Shown here: positions 1 to 9,479 of the stretch, piece by piece | Position numbering within the stretch: position 1 is the stretch's first letter | Layout: each line of letters begins with the position of its first letter | Source: Flavobacteriales bacterium UBA7468 | GTDB taxonomy: Bacteria; Bacteroidota; Bacteroidia; Flavobacteriales_D; Crocinitomicaceae | Direction of reading: 5' to 3' | DNA length: 64,000 bases | Assembly (NCBI GenBank): GCA_002478565.1 | Contig: DLPC01000015.1 | Coordinates: forward strand, 1-64,000 | The notes under the pieces: generated by a model | The model's input: only the letters and a program-made list of their open reading frames with translations | Databases searched by the model: none | What the model was told of the DNA's origin: nothing | Program-made: the position numbers and the translations under genes

Positions 1-29
1 AAGGGCGGCCATATGGCCGCCCTTTTTTT
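1..29 (+). terminator. Intrinsic terminator at left edge
   Basis: The first 24 bases form a perfect GC-rich inverted repeat with an ATAT centre, followed by a run of seven T on the plus strand. This is a rho-independent terminator for a rightward gene lying left of the window. It may also end the leftward recG transcript, but the matching A run would lie outside the window. Confidence 0.85.
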
Positions 30-81
30 ATGTTAATTTTGAAACAACGGTTACAAAATAGTTGGTAGATTTTAAATTCTT

Positions 82-2178
82 CTAAGAAATTCTACCCCAG
101 TTAGGCTTACCTTGCAGTACAGTAAGCATGGTTTCCTTCAGCATTCTGTTTTTATCTAGGCTTAATATTTCATCTTCGTCAAGAATTTCTCTTGCTTTTT
201 CTCTGGCAAGTTGTACGATCTGACCATCCCTTGCAAGATCAGCAATTTTCAAAGCTAGTGCACCGCTTTGCTGTGTGCCCATGAGGTCGCCAGGGCCTCT
301 CAATTGAAGGTCAACTTCTGCCAGTACAAAGCCATCATTACTAGCAACCATGGTGTCCATCCTTTTTTGAGCTTCTTTGGAGATCCCATCACCTGTCATT
401 AAAATACAATATGATTTTTCGGCGCCGCGTCCTACACGGCCTCTGAGCTGATGTAATTGAGAAAGTCCGAATCTTTCAGCACTTTCAATGACCATTACTG
501 ACGCATTAGGTACATTGACTCCTACTTCAATGACTGTTGTAGCAACCATAAGGTGCGTTTGTCTTTCAACAAAGGCCTGCATGGCTGCATCTTTATCTTG
601 GGCTTTCATTTTACCATGAACCATACTGATCTGATAATTTGTGCCCTCAAAAAAATCGTTGATTTGGGCAAAACCGTCCTCAAGGTTTTTAAAATCAAGT
701 TTTTCAGATTCTTGGATCAATGGATAAACTACATATGCTTGTCTTCCTAAATCGAGTTGCTCCTTGATAAAACCGTAAAGTTTCTCTCGGTGGTTTTCTC
801 TGCGATGAATGGTGTGTATAGGTTTTCTCCCTGGCGGTAATTCGTCAATGATTGAGACGTCAAGATCTCCGTAGAAGGTCATGGCTAAAGTGCGCGGTAT
901 TGGAGTAGCTGTCATGATCAATACGTGTGGTGGCAATTTATTCTTTCTCCACATTTTTGCCCGTTGCGCCACGCCAAAACGGTGTTGTTCATCAATGACA
1001 ACCAATCCTAAAGAGTTGAATTGCACGGTGTCTTCAAGCAAAGCATGTGTCCCGATAAGTAGATTGATTTCGCCTTTCAATAATCCCTCGTGGATAACAG
1101 CACGTTCCTTTTTTTTTGTGGAACCTGTTAGGAGCGCAACTTTGATATTCATTTTTTCGAGCAATTCAGAAATGCCGATAAAATGTTGATTGGCCAATAT
1201 TTCTGTTGGCGCCATTAATGCGCCCTGTAGCCCGTTTCCGATGGCTAACAATAAAGAAAGTAAGGCTACGAGTGTTTTGCCACTTCCAACATCACCCTGA
1301 AGTAAACGGTTCATATGTTGGCCACTCCCTAAATCTTTTCGAATTTCTTTGAGAACCCTTTTCTGCGCACCGGTAAGTTCAAAAGGGAGGTGCTGCTGGT
1401 AAAATTCATTAAATGCTGCCCCAACCTCTGTAAACTGATAGCCGCTGAGTTTTTTTGCCCTGCTTCCTTTTCGAATTAACAATTCAATTTGCAAGAAGAA
1501 GAGCTCTTCCCACTTCAAGCGATACCGAGCCGCTTTTAATAGTTGCTCATTACTAGGCATATGAATTTCATGCAGAGCATGAGGCTTAGGCATTAAGTGC
1601 AGCGCTTCACAAATATAAGCGGGTAGATTTTCGGGTATTTTTCCTTTAAGTTGTTCTAATAATTGCCCTACTAATTTGGAAAGACCACGACTATGCAAAC
1701 CTTTGGACTGACATTTCTCAGTGCTAGGATAAAATGCTTGAAATCCTTTGAGTAGTGTATCAGGAGTAACTTTATTGATTTCGGGATGTGCAATCGTCCA
1801 TTGATTTTGGTAAAATTTTGGTTTTCCAAATACGATATATTGGTCTTGGACACTAAAACCAGTTTTTAACCATTGAAATCCTTGAAACCAAATAAGTTCA
1901 ATTGATCCCGAGCCATCGGTAAACTGACAATGTAGTTTTTTATGACGACCACTACCGGATTCACTGATATGTGTAATGCGTCCTTTTAATTGAACATATT
2001 GATCCTCAGGCCTCAGCAAAGAGATCTGATGAAAGACAGTTCTATCTTGATAACGGTACGGAAAATGAAAAAGTAAATCTTGAAAAGTGTAAATTCCAAG
2101 CTCCTCCTGAAGAATTTGTGCCTTTTGGGGACCTACACCTTTCAGGTAGGCAATCGGTGTTGCCAGCAAGGAGTTCAT
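82..2178 (-). CDS. recG: ATP-dependent DNA helicase RecG
   Basis: RecG remodels stalled replication forks and branch-migrates Holliday junctions in the cytoplasm. The 698-residue protein has the usual length and layout. An N-terminal wedge/OB domain (about residues 60-150) binds branched DNA. Two helicase lobes follow: Walker A GDVGSGKT near residue 293, the motif II variant DEQH within VIDEQHRFG, the TATPIPRT motif, and the RGRVGRG motif VI region near residue 580. The C-terminal LRGPGDLMGTQQSG segment is typical of RecG. The gene starts 6 bp after the stop of accA on the same strand, so the two probably share a transcript. Nothing looks truncated. Confidence 0.96.
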   Translation of the reverse strand: MNSLLATPIAYLKGVGPQKAQILQEELGIYTFQDLLFHFPYRYQDRTVFHQISLLRPEDQYVQLKGRITHISESGSGRHKKLHCQFTDGSGSIELIWFQGFQWLKTGFSVQDQYIVFGKPKFYQNQWTIAHPEINKVTPDTLLKGFQAFYPSTEKCQSKGLHSRGLSKLVGQLLEQLKGKIPENLPAYICEALHLMPKPHALHEIHMPSNEQLLKAARYRLKWEELFFLQIELLIRKGSRAKKLSGYQFTEVGAAFNEFYQQHLPFELTGAQKRVLKEIRKDLGSGQHMNRLLQGDVGSGKTLVALLSLLLAIGNGLQGALMAPTEILANQHFIGISELLEKMNIKVALLTGSTKKKERAVIHEGLLKGEINLLIGTHALLEDTVQFNSLGLVVIDEQHRFGVAQRAKMWRKNKLPPHVLIMTATPIPRTLAMTFYGDLDVSIIDELPPGRKPIHTIHRRENHREKLYGFIKEQLDLGRQAYVVYPLIQESEKLDFKNLEDGFAQINDFFEGTNYQISMVHGKMKAQDKDAAMQAFVERQTHLMVATTVIEVGVNVPNASVMVIESAERFGLSQLHQLRGRVGRGAEKSYCILMTGDGISKEAQKRMDTMVASNDGFVLAEVDLQLRGPGDLMGTQQSGALALKIADLARDGQIVQLAREKAREILDEDEILSLDKNRMLKETMLTVLQGKPNWGRIS

Positions 2179-2184
2179 GTAAAG

Positions 2185-3141
2185 TTATTTCCAGTAACCC
2201 ATTTTACAGAACTTCTCGATGCGCTCTTCAATGCGTTGATCTGGTTTTTTAGCATCAAGTTCTTTCAAATAGCCATGAATTTTGCCACGTAAAATTTCAA
2301 ACATTGCTTCTTGATTGCGGTGAGCGCCACTGCTTGGTTCTTGAATGACGTCATCAACCAAACCATTTTGCTTCATGTCTGTTGAGGTCAGTTTGAGTGC
2401 TGATGCTGCTATTTCTTTGTAATTCCAAGAACGCCATAAAATGGAAGAGCAACTTTCTGGCGAAATAACAGAGTACCATGTATTTTCGAGCATAACGACC
2501 TTGTCTCCTACACCTATACCTAATGCACCACCAGAGGCGCCTTCTCCGATAATAATACAAATGACAGGCACTTTCAAACGCATCATTTCATAGATATTCT
2601 TTGCAATCGCTTCGCCTTGTCCACGTTCTTCGGCTTCTAGTCCTGGAAATGCACCAGGTGTATCTATAAAGGTAACAATTGGTTTATTGAATTTTTCGGC
2701 CAATTTCATGAGGCGCAACGCCTTGCGGTAACCCTCAGGATTTGGCATTCCAAAATTTCGGTACTGCCTCATTTTGGTGTTGATCCCTTTTTGTTGACCA
2801 ATGAACATTACGGTTCTGCCATCGAGCAATCCAAAACCACCAACCATTGCTTTGTCGTCTTTGACATTGCGATCGCCATGCAGTTCTTGAAATTGTCCAC
2901 CTGTAAGCGCATTGATATAAGCGAGCGTGTATGGTCTGTCTGGGTGACGAGAAAGCTGAACACGCTGCCAAGGGGTCAAGTTGCTAAATACTTCTTTGGT
3001 CTTGGCCGTCAGAACAGCCTCGAGTTCGGCAATTTTATCTTGCATGTCAACCTCGGTCTGATCGGCAAGGTTGCGTGTTTGGGCAATTTGTTCTTCGAGT
3101 TCTTTGAGCGGTTGTTCGAAATCCAAGTAGGTTGTACTCAT
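2185..3141 (-). CDS. accA: Acetyl-CoA carboxylase carboxyltransferase subunit alpha
   Basis: AccA forms the carboxyltransferase with AccD and passes carboxyl from biotin carboxyl carrier protein to acetyl-CoA, giving malonyl-CoA for fatty acid synthesis. The 318-residue length is typical. The N-terminal helical region contains the family stretch YLDFEQPLKELEEQI. The crotonase-like core contains FIDTPGAFPG, EERGQGEAIA and GEGASGGALGIG, the glycine-rich acyl-CoA and oxyanion-hole region. It lies 6 bp upstream of recG and is divergent from ispE across a 58-bp gap that must hold both promoters. accD is not in the window. Confidence 0.96.
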   Translation of the reverse strand: MSTTYLDFEQPLKELEEQIAQTRNLADQTEVDMQDKIAELEAVLTAKTKEVFSNLTPWQRVQLSRHPDRPYTLAYINALTGGQFQELHGDRNVKDDKAMVGGFGLLDGRTVMFIGQQKGINTKMRQYRNFGMPNPEGYRKALRLMKLAEKFNKPIVTFIDTPGAFPGLEAEERGQGEAIAKNIYEMMRLKVPVICIIIGEGASGGALGIGVGDKVVMLENTWYSVISPESCSSILWRSWNYKEIAASALKLTSTDMKQNGLVDDVIQEPSSGAHRNQEAMFEILRGKIHGYLKELDAKKPDQRIEERIEKFCKMGYWK

Positions 3142-3199
3142 GGTTCTTGTTTTGTAATGGCAAAAATAAGGATTTTCATCAATTGCTTATCTTTACAGC

Positions 3200-4003
3200 A
3201 TGATCTTGTTCGCTCCTGCTAAAGTTAATCTTGGTCTTCGCATATTAGCGAAACGACCAGACGGCTATCATGAAATAGAATCTATCATGGCTGAAATTCC
3301 TTTTTGCGACATTTTAGAGCTTACCGAAGCATCTTCAGATTCTTTTGAACAGACGGGCCTTACCTTTCCACCAGATGGTAAGTTAAATTTGTGCCAACAG
3401 GCTGTGGCCTTATTGCGACAACATGCTGTTTTTCCTAAGGTGCATATTCATTTGCGCAAACAAATTCCGGTCGGAGCAGGGCTCGGGGGCGGATCTTCAG
3501 ATGCCAGTTCTACATTACTTGGACTCAATCAACTTTTTAATTTAGGCTTTACGCTTGCACAATTAGAATCATTTTCCGCCCAGTTGGGTAGTGATTGTGC
3601 ATTTTTTATTCGCGGTGGATTACAATTAGCCACGGGTAGGGGTGAACGCTTGACACCCATTGGAGCATTGGGTCAGCAAAAATGGTTGGTGTTGTGTAAT
3701 CCTGGCATTCATGTTTCTACTGCTGCGGCCTATGCAAAGGTTCAACCCAATAATAGTGGGCCTTCACTGCGAGAAATATTGCAAAATGAAGGTATTTCAG
3801 GTTTAAAAAACGATTTTGAGCTTTCAGTATTTGAACAATTCTCAGCAATTCAATTATTAAAAAATGATTTAGAGCGGGCAGGTGCTTACTACACAGCAAT
3901 GTCCGGCAGTGGTTCCTCAGTTTTTGCTCTTTTTGACCAAAAACCGAATTTGAATAAAGATCTTTCTAGATATGTAGTATATCAGGGAAATTGGAAGTTT
4001 TAG
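3200..4003 (+). CDS. ispE: 4-diphosphocytidyl-2-C-methyl-D-erythritol kinase
   Basis: IspE phosphorylates CDP-methylerythritol with ATP in the MEP isoprenoid pathway. The 267-residue protein is a GHMP-family kinase. The N-terminal FAPAKVNLGLRILAKRPDGYHEI is the IspE signature, PVGAGLGGGSSDAS (about residues 90-103) is the ATP-binding GHMP loop, and MSGSGSSVFALF near the C terminus is GHMP motif 3. The gene stands alone on the plus strand, divergent from accA. No strong hairpin terminator follows; only a weak inverted repeat, GATTCAA/TTGAATC, is seen about 10-35 bp after the stop. Confidence 0.95.
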   Translation: MILFAPAKVNLGLRILAKRPDGYHEIESIMAEIPFCDILELTEASSDSFEQTGLTFPPDGKLNLCQQAVALLRQHAVFPKVHIHLRKQIPVGAGLGGGSSDASSTLLGLNQLFNLGFTLAQLESFSAQLGSDCAFFIRGGLQLATGRGERLTPIGALGQQKWLVLCNPGIHVSTAAAYAKVQPNNSGPSLREILQNEGISGLKNDFELSVFEQFSAIQLLKNDLERAGAYYTAMSGSGSSVFALFDQKPNLNKDLSRYVVYQGNWKF

Positions 4004-4120
4004 ATTGATTCAAAAAGAAATAGTAAGATTGAATCTTTATTTTCTCTTACACTGATAGACGTCCAAGCTATATTTCTTGATATTTTAACATGAAATAAAA
4101 TAATTTTTTTATTTTTGAAC

Positions 4121-4154
4121 TTGTCAAGTTGACACTATTGTCAAGTTGACACTA
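4121..4154. promoter_or_regulatory. Tandem palindromic operator upstream of the starch locus
   Basis: Two exact copies of the 17-mer TTGTCAAGTTGACACTA lie head to tail (4121-4137 and 4138-4154). Each carries the 13-bp palindrome TGTCAAGTTGACA (4122-4134 and 4139-4151), with centres 17 bp apart, about 30 bp before the first ATG of the starch locus. The same 13-mer occurs before susC at 13805-13817. Two-fold symmetry and repetition at two promoters of one pathway suggest a dimeric regulator site. No regulator gene lies nearby, so the protein is unknown. Confidence 0.75.
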
Positions 4155-4183
4155 AGTATTATTAACCTTTTAATTTTTTAACT

Positions 4184-5191
4184 ATGAAGAGAATTTTTAC
4201 TCTATTAACAGCGCTTGTTTTTGGTGCTGTTGCGTACGCGCAATTTCCTTCAGTTGGGATCATCGGATCTGCAGTTCCACCTTATGACTGGTCTGTAGAT
4301 GTTGACATGATTACAATTGACGGTGAAAACTATGCCGGAATTGTTACTTGCGTTGCAGGTGAAGCTAAATTCCGTCAAGACGACGACTGGGCTATTAACT
4401 GGGGTGCTACTGATTTCCCATCAGGTTTAGGTACTGCTAACGGTCCAAACATTCCTGTACCAGCTGGAACGTACTTGGTTATCTTTAACCGTACAACTGG
4501 TTTTTACAGCTTCCAAACAAGTTTTGATGTTACTTACAAAGTTGACGTAACAAACTATTTGGCAAATAACCCACTTGCTGCCAACGGAATCCGCGTCGGA
4601 GGTAACTTCGGTGACCACGGTGCTACAGTTGCTGCTGGTGCAGTTGCTAGCTGGTCTCCTGCAGATGCAAATTCTGCAATGACAGACGAAGGCGCAAACA
4701 TTTGGTCAATCACTGTAACTTACCCAGTTGCTTCTTTAGGTGCAACACAACTTTACAAATTTGTAAACGGTGATTGGGGTTCAAACGAAGGAACTGATGC
4801 AGCTAACACAATCGCTGTTGACTCTTGTGGAGTTGACGATGGTGGAGGTAACATCAACCGTACTTATGTTTTGATGCCAGGTACTGTATGTTATGTTTGG
4901 GATGCTTGTGATGCATGTGGTGTTTCAGTTGCTGAAAATGCAATTGCTGACCTTACTGTTGCTCCAAACCCTGCATCTGATGTTGTAAACTTCTCTTTCG
5001 AGGCTAACAACGCAGCTACAGCTACTGTAACATTATTCGACCTTGCTGGTAAAGTTGTTGCTACAAAAACTGTTGCTACTGCAGCAATCACTACTGTAGA
5101 AATGAATACTTCAGCGCTTCAAGCTGGTTCATACATCTACAATGTTGTTGCTGGTGAAAAAGTTGCTACTGGTAAATTGATCAAGCAATAA
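4184..5191 (+). CDS. T9SS-secreted starch-binding protein, SusE/SusF-like domain
   Basis: A 335-residue secreted protein without a catalytic domain. Residues 1-19 are a signal peptide ending VAYAQ. Residues about 25-110 resemble the starch-binding modules of SusE/SusF (KFRQDDDWAINWG, then NIPVPAGTYLVIFN). Residues about 113-230 form a second beta domain (VDVTNYL, GIRVGGNFGDHG, LYKFVNGDWG) of the type that binds alpha-glucan. Two cysteine spots follow, DSCGVDDGG and DACDACG. Residues about 255-335 are a type A T9SS sorting tail (VAPNPASDVVNFSF, GSYIYNV, GKLIKQ). It is the first gene of the starch locus, behind the tandem operator and before its own terminator. The likely role is surface starch capture; ligand binding is inferred. 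Its codons look more uniform than those of its neighbours, which may reflect high expression. Confidence 0.8.
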   Translation: MKRIFTLLTALVFGAVAYAQFPSVGIIGSAVPPYDWSVDVDMITIDGENYAGIVTCVAGEAKFRQDDDWAINWGATDFPSGLGTANGPNIPVPAGTYLVIFNRTTGFYSFQTSFDVTYKVDVTNYLANNPLAANGIRVGGNFGDHGATVAAGAVASWSPADANSAMTDEGANIWSITVTYPVASLGATQLYKFVNGDWGSNEGTDAANTIAVDSCGVDDGGGNINRTYVLMPGTVCYVWDACDACGVSVAENAIADLTVAPNPASDVVNFSFEANNAATATVTLFDLAGKVVATKTVATAAITTVEMNTSALQAGSYIYNVVAGEKVATGKLIKQ

Positions 5192-5213
5192 TTTTTACTT
5201 TAAAAGTATGAAG

Positions 5214-5242
5214 AGCCTGGGTTTTAAAACCCAGGCTTTTTT
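5214..5242 (+). terminator. Intrinsic terminator inside the starch locus
   Basis: A 24-bp perfect inverted repeat (5214-5237, arms AGCCTGGG and CCCAGGCT) runs into six T on the plus strand. It lies 22 bp after the starch-binding protein gene and 36 bp before the amylase gene. It should end most transcripts from the first promoter, leaving the enzyme genes on read-through or on a promoter of their own. Confidence 0.9.
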
Positions 5243-5277
5243 GTCTAGAAATCAGTCATTTCATAAAATAAATTACC

Positions 5278-8061
5278 ATGAAACATCAGTTGCTTTTATT
5301 GATCCTTCTTTCTCTAAATAGTATTTTTTTAAATGCTCAAATTTTAGAGATCAGTCCTGCTTTTCCAACTGTCAATGATGTAGTAACAATTACCTATGAT
5401 GCAACACAAGGCAATGCTGCATTGGTCGGTCAATCTCAGATTTACTGCCATGCAGGCTTAATCACATCGACAAGTACCTCACCAACCAATTGGCAATTTG
5501 TACAAGGAAATTGGGGAACTGTTGATCCGCAGGTTGCCATGACCAATATTGGCAATAACAAACATACCATCACGATCGACATCGATCAGTTTTATGGTTT
5601 TCCGGCCAGTACCAATGTATTGCAATTTGCGTTTGTTTTCAGAACGGCAAATGGCTCTATCGTTGGCCGAGATACCGATGGTAGCGATATTTATTACGAT
5701 ATATATCCGGTAAACGCCGGACTGCTCGCGAGCTTTTTTAATCCAAGTGCTGGGGCAACACTCGATGTCAATGAGCAACTTCCTGTAGAAGCTGCAGCTA
5801 ATCAAGCTGCTACGCTCACACTCAAACAAGATGGGGTTGTATTGCAAACCTTGAGCAATGCCACCCAATTGAATTATACATTGACAGCAACTCAAGCTGG
5901 TACGCACCTGCTCGAGTTTATTGCTGATAACGGAACAACACAGGTTATAGACTCTACCTTCTTTACGGTAAATCCTTTAGTCATTCCAACTAATCCGCCT
6001 TATGCGGGCTTAAAAAATGGCATCAATTACATCAACGACTCTACAGTTGTTTTGCAATTACATGCCCCTCAAAAAGAACATGTTTATGTAATCGGAGATT
6101 TCAATAATTGGCTCCCGACTACCAACTATCATATGAATTTAGCCACCAATATGTCTTCATGGTGGCTTGAAATATCAGGCCTTACACCGGGTCAAAAATA
6201 TGGCTATCAGTATTTTATTGACGGAACGCTGCGATTGGCTGACCCTATGAGTCCGTTAATTCTTGACCCAAATAACGATGCCAACATCAATGCCCAAACT
6301 TATCCCAATCCGCATCCTTATCCTACAGGACAAACTACCGGATTTATCACCATCATGCAACCCGGAGCAAGTCCATACAGTTGGGTGAATAATAGTTTTG
6401 TAGCGCCTGCAAATAAAGATTTAGTCATCTACGAGTTACATGTACGTGACTTCGTTGCTAAACACAATTATCAAACTTTAATTGACACATTAGACTACCT
6501 TGGTAAACTAGGAATTAATGCCATAGAATTGATGCCTCCTGGGGAATTTGAAAACAATGAAAGTTGGGGTTACAGTCCCTCTTTTCACATGGCACTCGAC
6601 AAATATTACGGTACGCCTGAAAAATTCAAAGAATTTGTAGATTCATGCCATGGCAGAGGTATAGCTGTGATTGTTGACCTCGTTTTCAACCATGCTTTTG
6701 GACAAAGCCCTATGGTGAATATGTACTGGGATGCCGCAAATTCAAGGCCTGCTGCCAATAGCCCGTGGTTCAATGCCATCTGCCCACACCCACCTTATTG
6801 TTGGGGCTATGATTTTGACCACACAAGATTAGCAACACAACAGTTCATCGATCAGGTGAATAAGTATTGGATTGAAACTTACAATATCGATGGTTTCCGT
6901 TTTGACTACACGAAAGGTTTTGTGAATAATGCAAATGGATACAGTAACGAAAGAATCAATCTTTTGAAACGAATGGCTGATGAAATTTGGGCTTACAAAC
7001 CAAATGCTTACGTCATTTTAGAGCACTGGTGTGACAACAATGAAGAGAAACAACTAGCTGACTACGGCATGATGCTTTGGGGTAATGTTACTTATGGATA
7101 CAAAGAAGCACTAATGGGTTATCCGACGTCAAGTAACATTAGTTCTGGTATTTATACCAACCGTGGCTGGACTGTTCCGCATTTGGTTTCCTATGCAGAG
7201 AGCCACGATGAAGAAAGATCTATGTTCAATGCTTTAACATACGGGAATTCAACCAATAGCACTCATAACGCTAAAGATTTATACACTGCTTTGGGTCGAG
7301 CACAGGCCTTAGCAGTAACTTTTTTAACGCAGCCTGGTCCACGAATGTTATGGCAATTCCAAGAACTAGGCTATGATATTTCTATTGAAGTGCCGTGCCG
7401 TGTTTGTAACAAGCCCGTACTGTGGAACTACTATACTCAGGCAAGAAGAAGGCAGCTTTATGATGTGTACGCCGCTACGCTTGCACTCCGAAATAATTAC
7501 GAAACATTCCGCTCCTTGAACTTTCAATACAGCCTTACTGGGGCAGTCAAAAGAGTCAATATGAATCACAGCTCCATGAATGGAGTATCATTGGCAAATT
7601 TTGCTGTGACTACCCAAGCAGCCATACCTAATTTTCAACATGCAGGTTGGTGGTATGAATATTTTAGCGGAGATAGCATCAATGTTGTCAATGCACTTGC
7701 TCCAATTGATTTGGCACCAGGTGCCTATCGCATTTACACAGATGTCAAGTTGCCTAAACCAACTATAACAGATGCACCGGTTAGTGTCGAGGAGCTTTTT
7801 ATAGAGGATTTTGAATTGAATATTTTTCCAAATCCAACAAGTAATCAAATAAATATCAGTTTTAATGCTGCCAATTTTGAACCCTATGAGTTATTGATCA
7901 TCAATCAAGAAGGCTCGGTAGTTTACCGACAAAAAGGCACCACACAAGAAGGAAAAAACACTATTGATGTGTCGCTACAAGATCTACCTGCAGGCGCTTA
8001 CCATAGTTTGCTTAACCTTGGTAAATTGCGATCAAACAAAGAATTTATCAAGGTCGATTGA
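5278..8061 (+). CDS. T9SS-secreted GH13 alpha-amylase with CBM48-like domain
   Basis: A 927-residue extracellular enzyme expected to cut internal alpha-1,4 bonds of starch. Residues 1-20 are a signal peptide (ending LNAQ). Residues about 21-235 form two beta-sandwich domains, and about 240-335 a CBM48/AMPK-like glycogen-binding module (VYVIGDFNNWLP). The GH13 barrel (about 375-740) shows all four conserved regions: DLVFNH, GFRFD with nucleophile Asp543, VILEHW with acid/base Glu582, and ESHDEE with Asp644. A C-terminal beta domain and a type A T9SS tail (NIFPNPTSNQINISF to FIKVD) close the protein. Such domain order also occurs in branching and debranching relatives, so strict bond specificity is open. 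The stop overlaps the next gene's ATG by one base. Confidence 0.9.
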   Translation: MKHQLLLLILLSLNSIFLNAQILEISPAFPTVNDVVTITYDATQGNAALVGQSQIYCHAGLITSTSTSPTNWQFVQGNWGTVDPQVAMTNIGNNKHTITIDIDQFYGFPASTNVLQFAFVFRTANGSIVGRDTDGSDIYYDIYPVNAGLLASFFNPSAGATLDVNEQLPVEAAANQAATLTLKQDGVVLQTLSNATQLNYTLTATQAGTHLLEFIADNGTTQVIDSTFFTVNPLVIPTNPPYAGLKNGINYINDSTVVLQLHAPQKEHVYVIGDFNNWLPTTNYHMNLATNMSSWWLEISGLTPGQKYGYQYFIDGTLRLADPMSPLILDPNNDANINAQTYPNPHPYPTGQTTGFITIMQPGASPYSWVNNSFVAPANKDLVIYELHVRDFVAKHNYQTLIDTLDYLGKLGINAIELMPPGEFENNESWGYSPSFHMALDKYYGTPEKFKEFVDSCHGRGIAVIVDLVFNHAFGQSPMVNMYWDAANSRPAANSPWFNAICPHPPYCWGYDFDHTRLATQQFIDQVNKYWIETYNIDGFRFDYTKGFVNNANGYSNERINLLKRMADEIWAYKPNAYVILEHWCDNNEEKQLADYGMMLWGNVTYGYKEALMGYPTSSNISSGIYTNRGWTVPHLVSYAESHDEERSMFNALTYGNSTNSTHNAKDLYTALGRAQALAVTFLTQPGPRMLWQFQELGYDISIEVPCRVCNKPVLWNYYTQARRRQLYDVYAATLALRNNYETFRSLNFQYSLTGAVKRVNMNHSSMNGVSLANFAVTTQAAIPNFQHAGWWYEYFSGDSINVVNALAPIDLAPGAYRIYTDVKLPKPTITDAPVSVEELFIEDFELNIFPNPTSNQINISFNAANFEPYELLIINQEGSVVYRQKGTTQEGKNTIDVSLQDLPAGAYHSLLNLGKLRSNKEFIKVD

Positions 8062-9479
8062 TGCACAGATTTGCCCTCGTTTTTCTTTTAAGCCCTTGGT
8101 TTATTTTTGCACAAATACCTCAGCCTAACTTCAATCAGGCATTTTTGCAAAATGAGGTAGCAAGTGTCTTTATCAGCATTGAACCTGATTCGCTAGATTT
8201 ATTGCTCGGTGATAGCTTGTATAGTGGTCATGAATTCATGGCAGCAATGAGTTATCAAAGTAGTTTAGGAACTGTTTTTTACGATAGTATTGGCTTCAGG
8301 GCTCGCGGAAATACTTCGCTATCGTCTCAAAAAAAGTCTTTTAAAATTGATTTCAATCGCTTTGTATCCAGCCAAAAATTCGAAGGACTTGAAGAAATAA
8401 ATTTAAATGGAGAGCACAATGATGTTTCCATCCTACGAAGCTTTTTGGCTCAATACTTGTTGCGATCAGCTGGCTTAGCTGCTGCTAGAACCAGCTTTGT
8501 CAAGCTATACGTCAATAACGAATACAAAGGATTATACATCAATGTAGAGCACCTCGACGATGAGTTCTTGGATTTAAGATTTCCAACTGAGGCCAATGGA
8601 AACTTATGGAAGTGTTATTATGGCGCAGATCTAACTTGGTGGGGAAATAATCCAGGTGCCTATCAAAGTGTCTATGAACTTAAAACCAACAAAGACAGTG
8701 CAGATTATTCGGCACTGCTGAATTTCATTAATGTGCTCAATAACACTCCGTCATCAAATTTTGCGTGTGTTATTCAAGAAGTTTTTGATGTAGACCTTTT
8801 TCTGAGAAATATCGCTTTGGAAATTCTTATGGGGCAATGGGATGGCTACGCTTACAATAAAAATAATTATTACTTGTATCAGCGCGAGGGAGATTCCAAA
8901 ATGGTTTATTTGTCTTATGACCTCGACAATACTTTCGGAATTGATTGGTTTAATATCAATTGGGCCTTACGCAATGTTTATTCGTGGTCTCCGGGCAACC
9001 AGGCACGTCCGTTATATACTAAACTAATGGCTGTTCCTTATTTTAAGGACCGCTTTACTTTTCACATGTTGGATATCCTCAATACGATATGGACAGTGAG
9101 TGAACTGCAATTCATACTTGAACAAAAACAACAATTGATCTCTCCGGCAGCCTTATTAGATAATTACAAAGGACTAGATTATGGTTTTACTAACCAAGAT
9201 TTCCTTGAAGCCCTTCAACAAACTTGGGGGGCACATGTCAAAAGTGGCATTGTTCCTTATTTACAAAACAGAAAACAGAGTGCGCTCAGTCAATTGACGC
9301 CATATGTTGGCTTACCAAATCCATGTATTAGCAATGTTGAAGAGCTTAGTCAGGTACCAGGAAAATTATTATTTGTAACAGATATTTTGGGAAGAGAAAT
9401 CGACCCAGATGCCAAAAATTGCATCAAAATTTTAATCTTTGAAAATGGAATACAAAAGCGTGTTTATGAAATGGAATAG
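8061..9479 (+). CDS. CotH family protein, putative secreted kinase, T9SS-like tail
   Basis: CotH proteins are atypical kinases, best known from phosphorylation of Bacillus spore coat proteins. This 472-residue copy has a signal peptide (residues 1-18, ending IFAQ). The CotH core includes GFRARGNTS, KSFKIDFN, LNGEHNDVSILRSFLA, VKLYVNNEYKGLYINVEH, the QWDGYAYNKNN segment with Asp261, and YDLDNTFG with Asp287 and Asp289; these are the expected nucleotide and metal residues. The C terminus (LLFVTDILGREID, then FENGIQKRVYE) resembles a short T9SS tail variant common in Flavobacteriales. I chose the ATG at 8061 over a TTG at 8058: it makes a TGATG coupling with the amylase stop. It sits between two amylase genes, which suggests an extracellular or periplasmic substrate in starch use; that is inference. 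Confidence 0.82.
   Translation: MHRFALVFLLSPWFIFAQIPQPNFNQAFLQNEVASVFISIEPDSLDLLLGDSLYSGHEFMAAMSYQSSLGTVFYDSIGFRARGNTSLSSQKKSFKIDFNRFVSSQKFEGLEEINLNGEHNDVSILRSFLAQYLLRSAGLAAARTSFVKLYVNNEYKGLYINVEHLDDEFLDLRFPTEANGNLWKCYYGADLTWWGNNPGAYQSVYELKTNKDSADYSALLNFINVLNNTPSSNFACVIQEVFDVDLFLRNIALEILMGQWDGYAYNKNNYYLYQREGDSKMVYLSYDLDNTFGIDWFNINWALRNVYSWSPGNQARPLYTKLMAVPYFKDRFTFHMLDILNTIWTVSELQFILEQKQQLISPAALLDNYKGLDYGFTNQDFLEALQQTWGAHVKSGIVPYLQNRKQSALSQLTPYVGLPNPCISNVEELSQVPGKLLFVTDILGREIDPDAKNCIKILIFENGIQKRVYEME

Noticed and set aside
4006..4041. Inverted repeat GATTCAA/TTGAATC after ispE as a terminator
   Set aside because: The stem is short and AT-rich, the loop is long, and no clean T run follows.
5479..5907. 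142-codon open frame antisense to the amylase N-terminal region
   Set aside because: No start context or motif, and it lies wholly over a well-supported secreted enzyme.
7743..7752. Partial copy of the starch palindrome (TGTCAAGTTG) inside the amylase gene
   Set aside because: The right half is incomplete and it lies deep in coding sequence far from any start.
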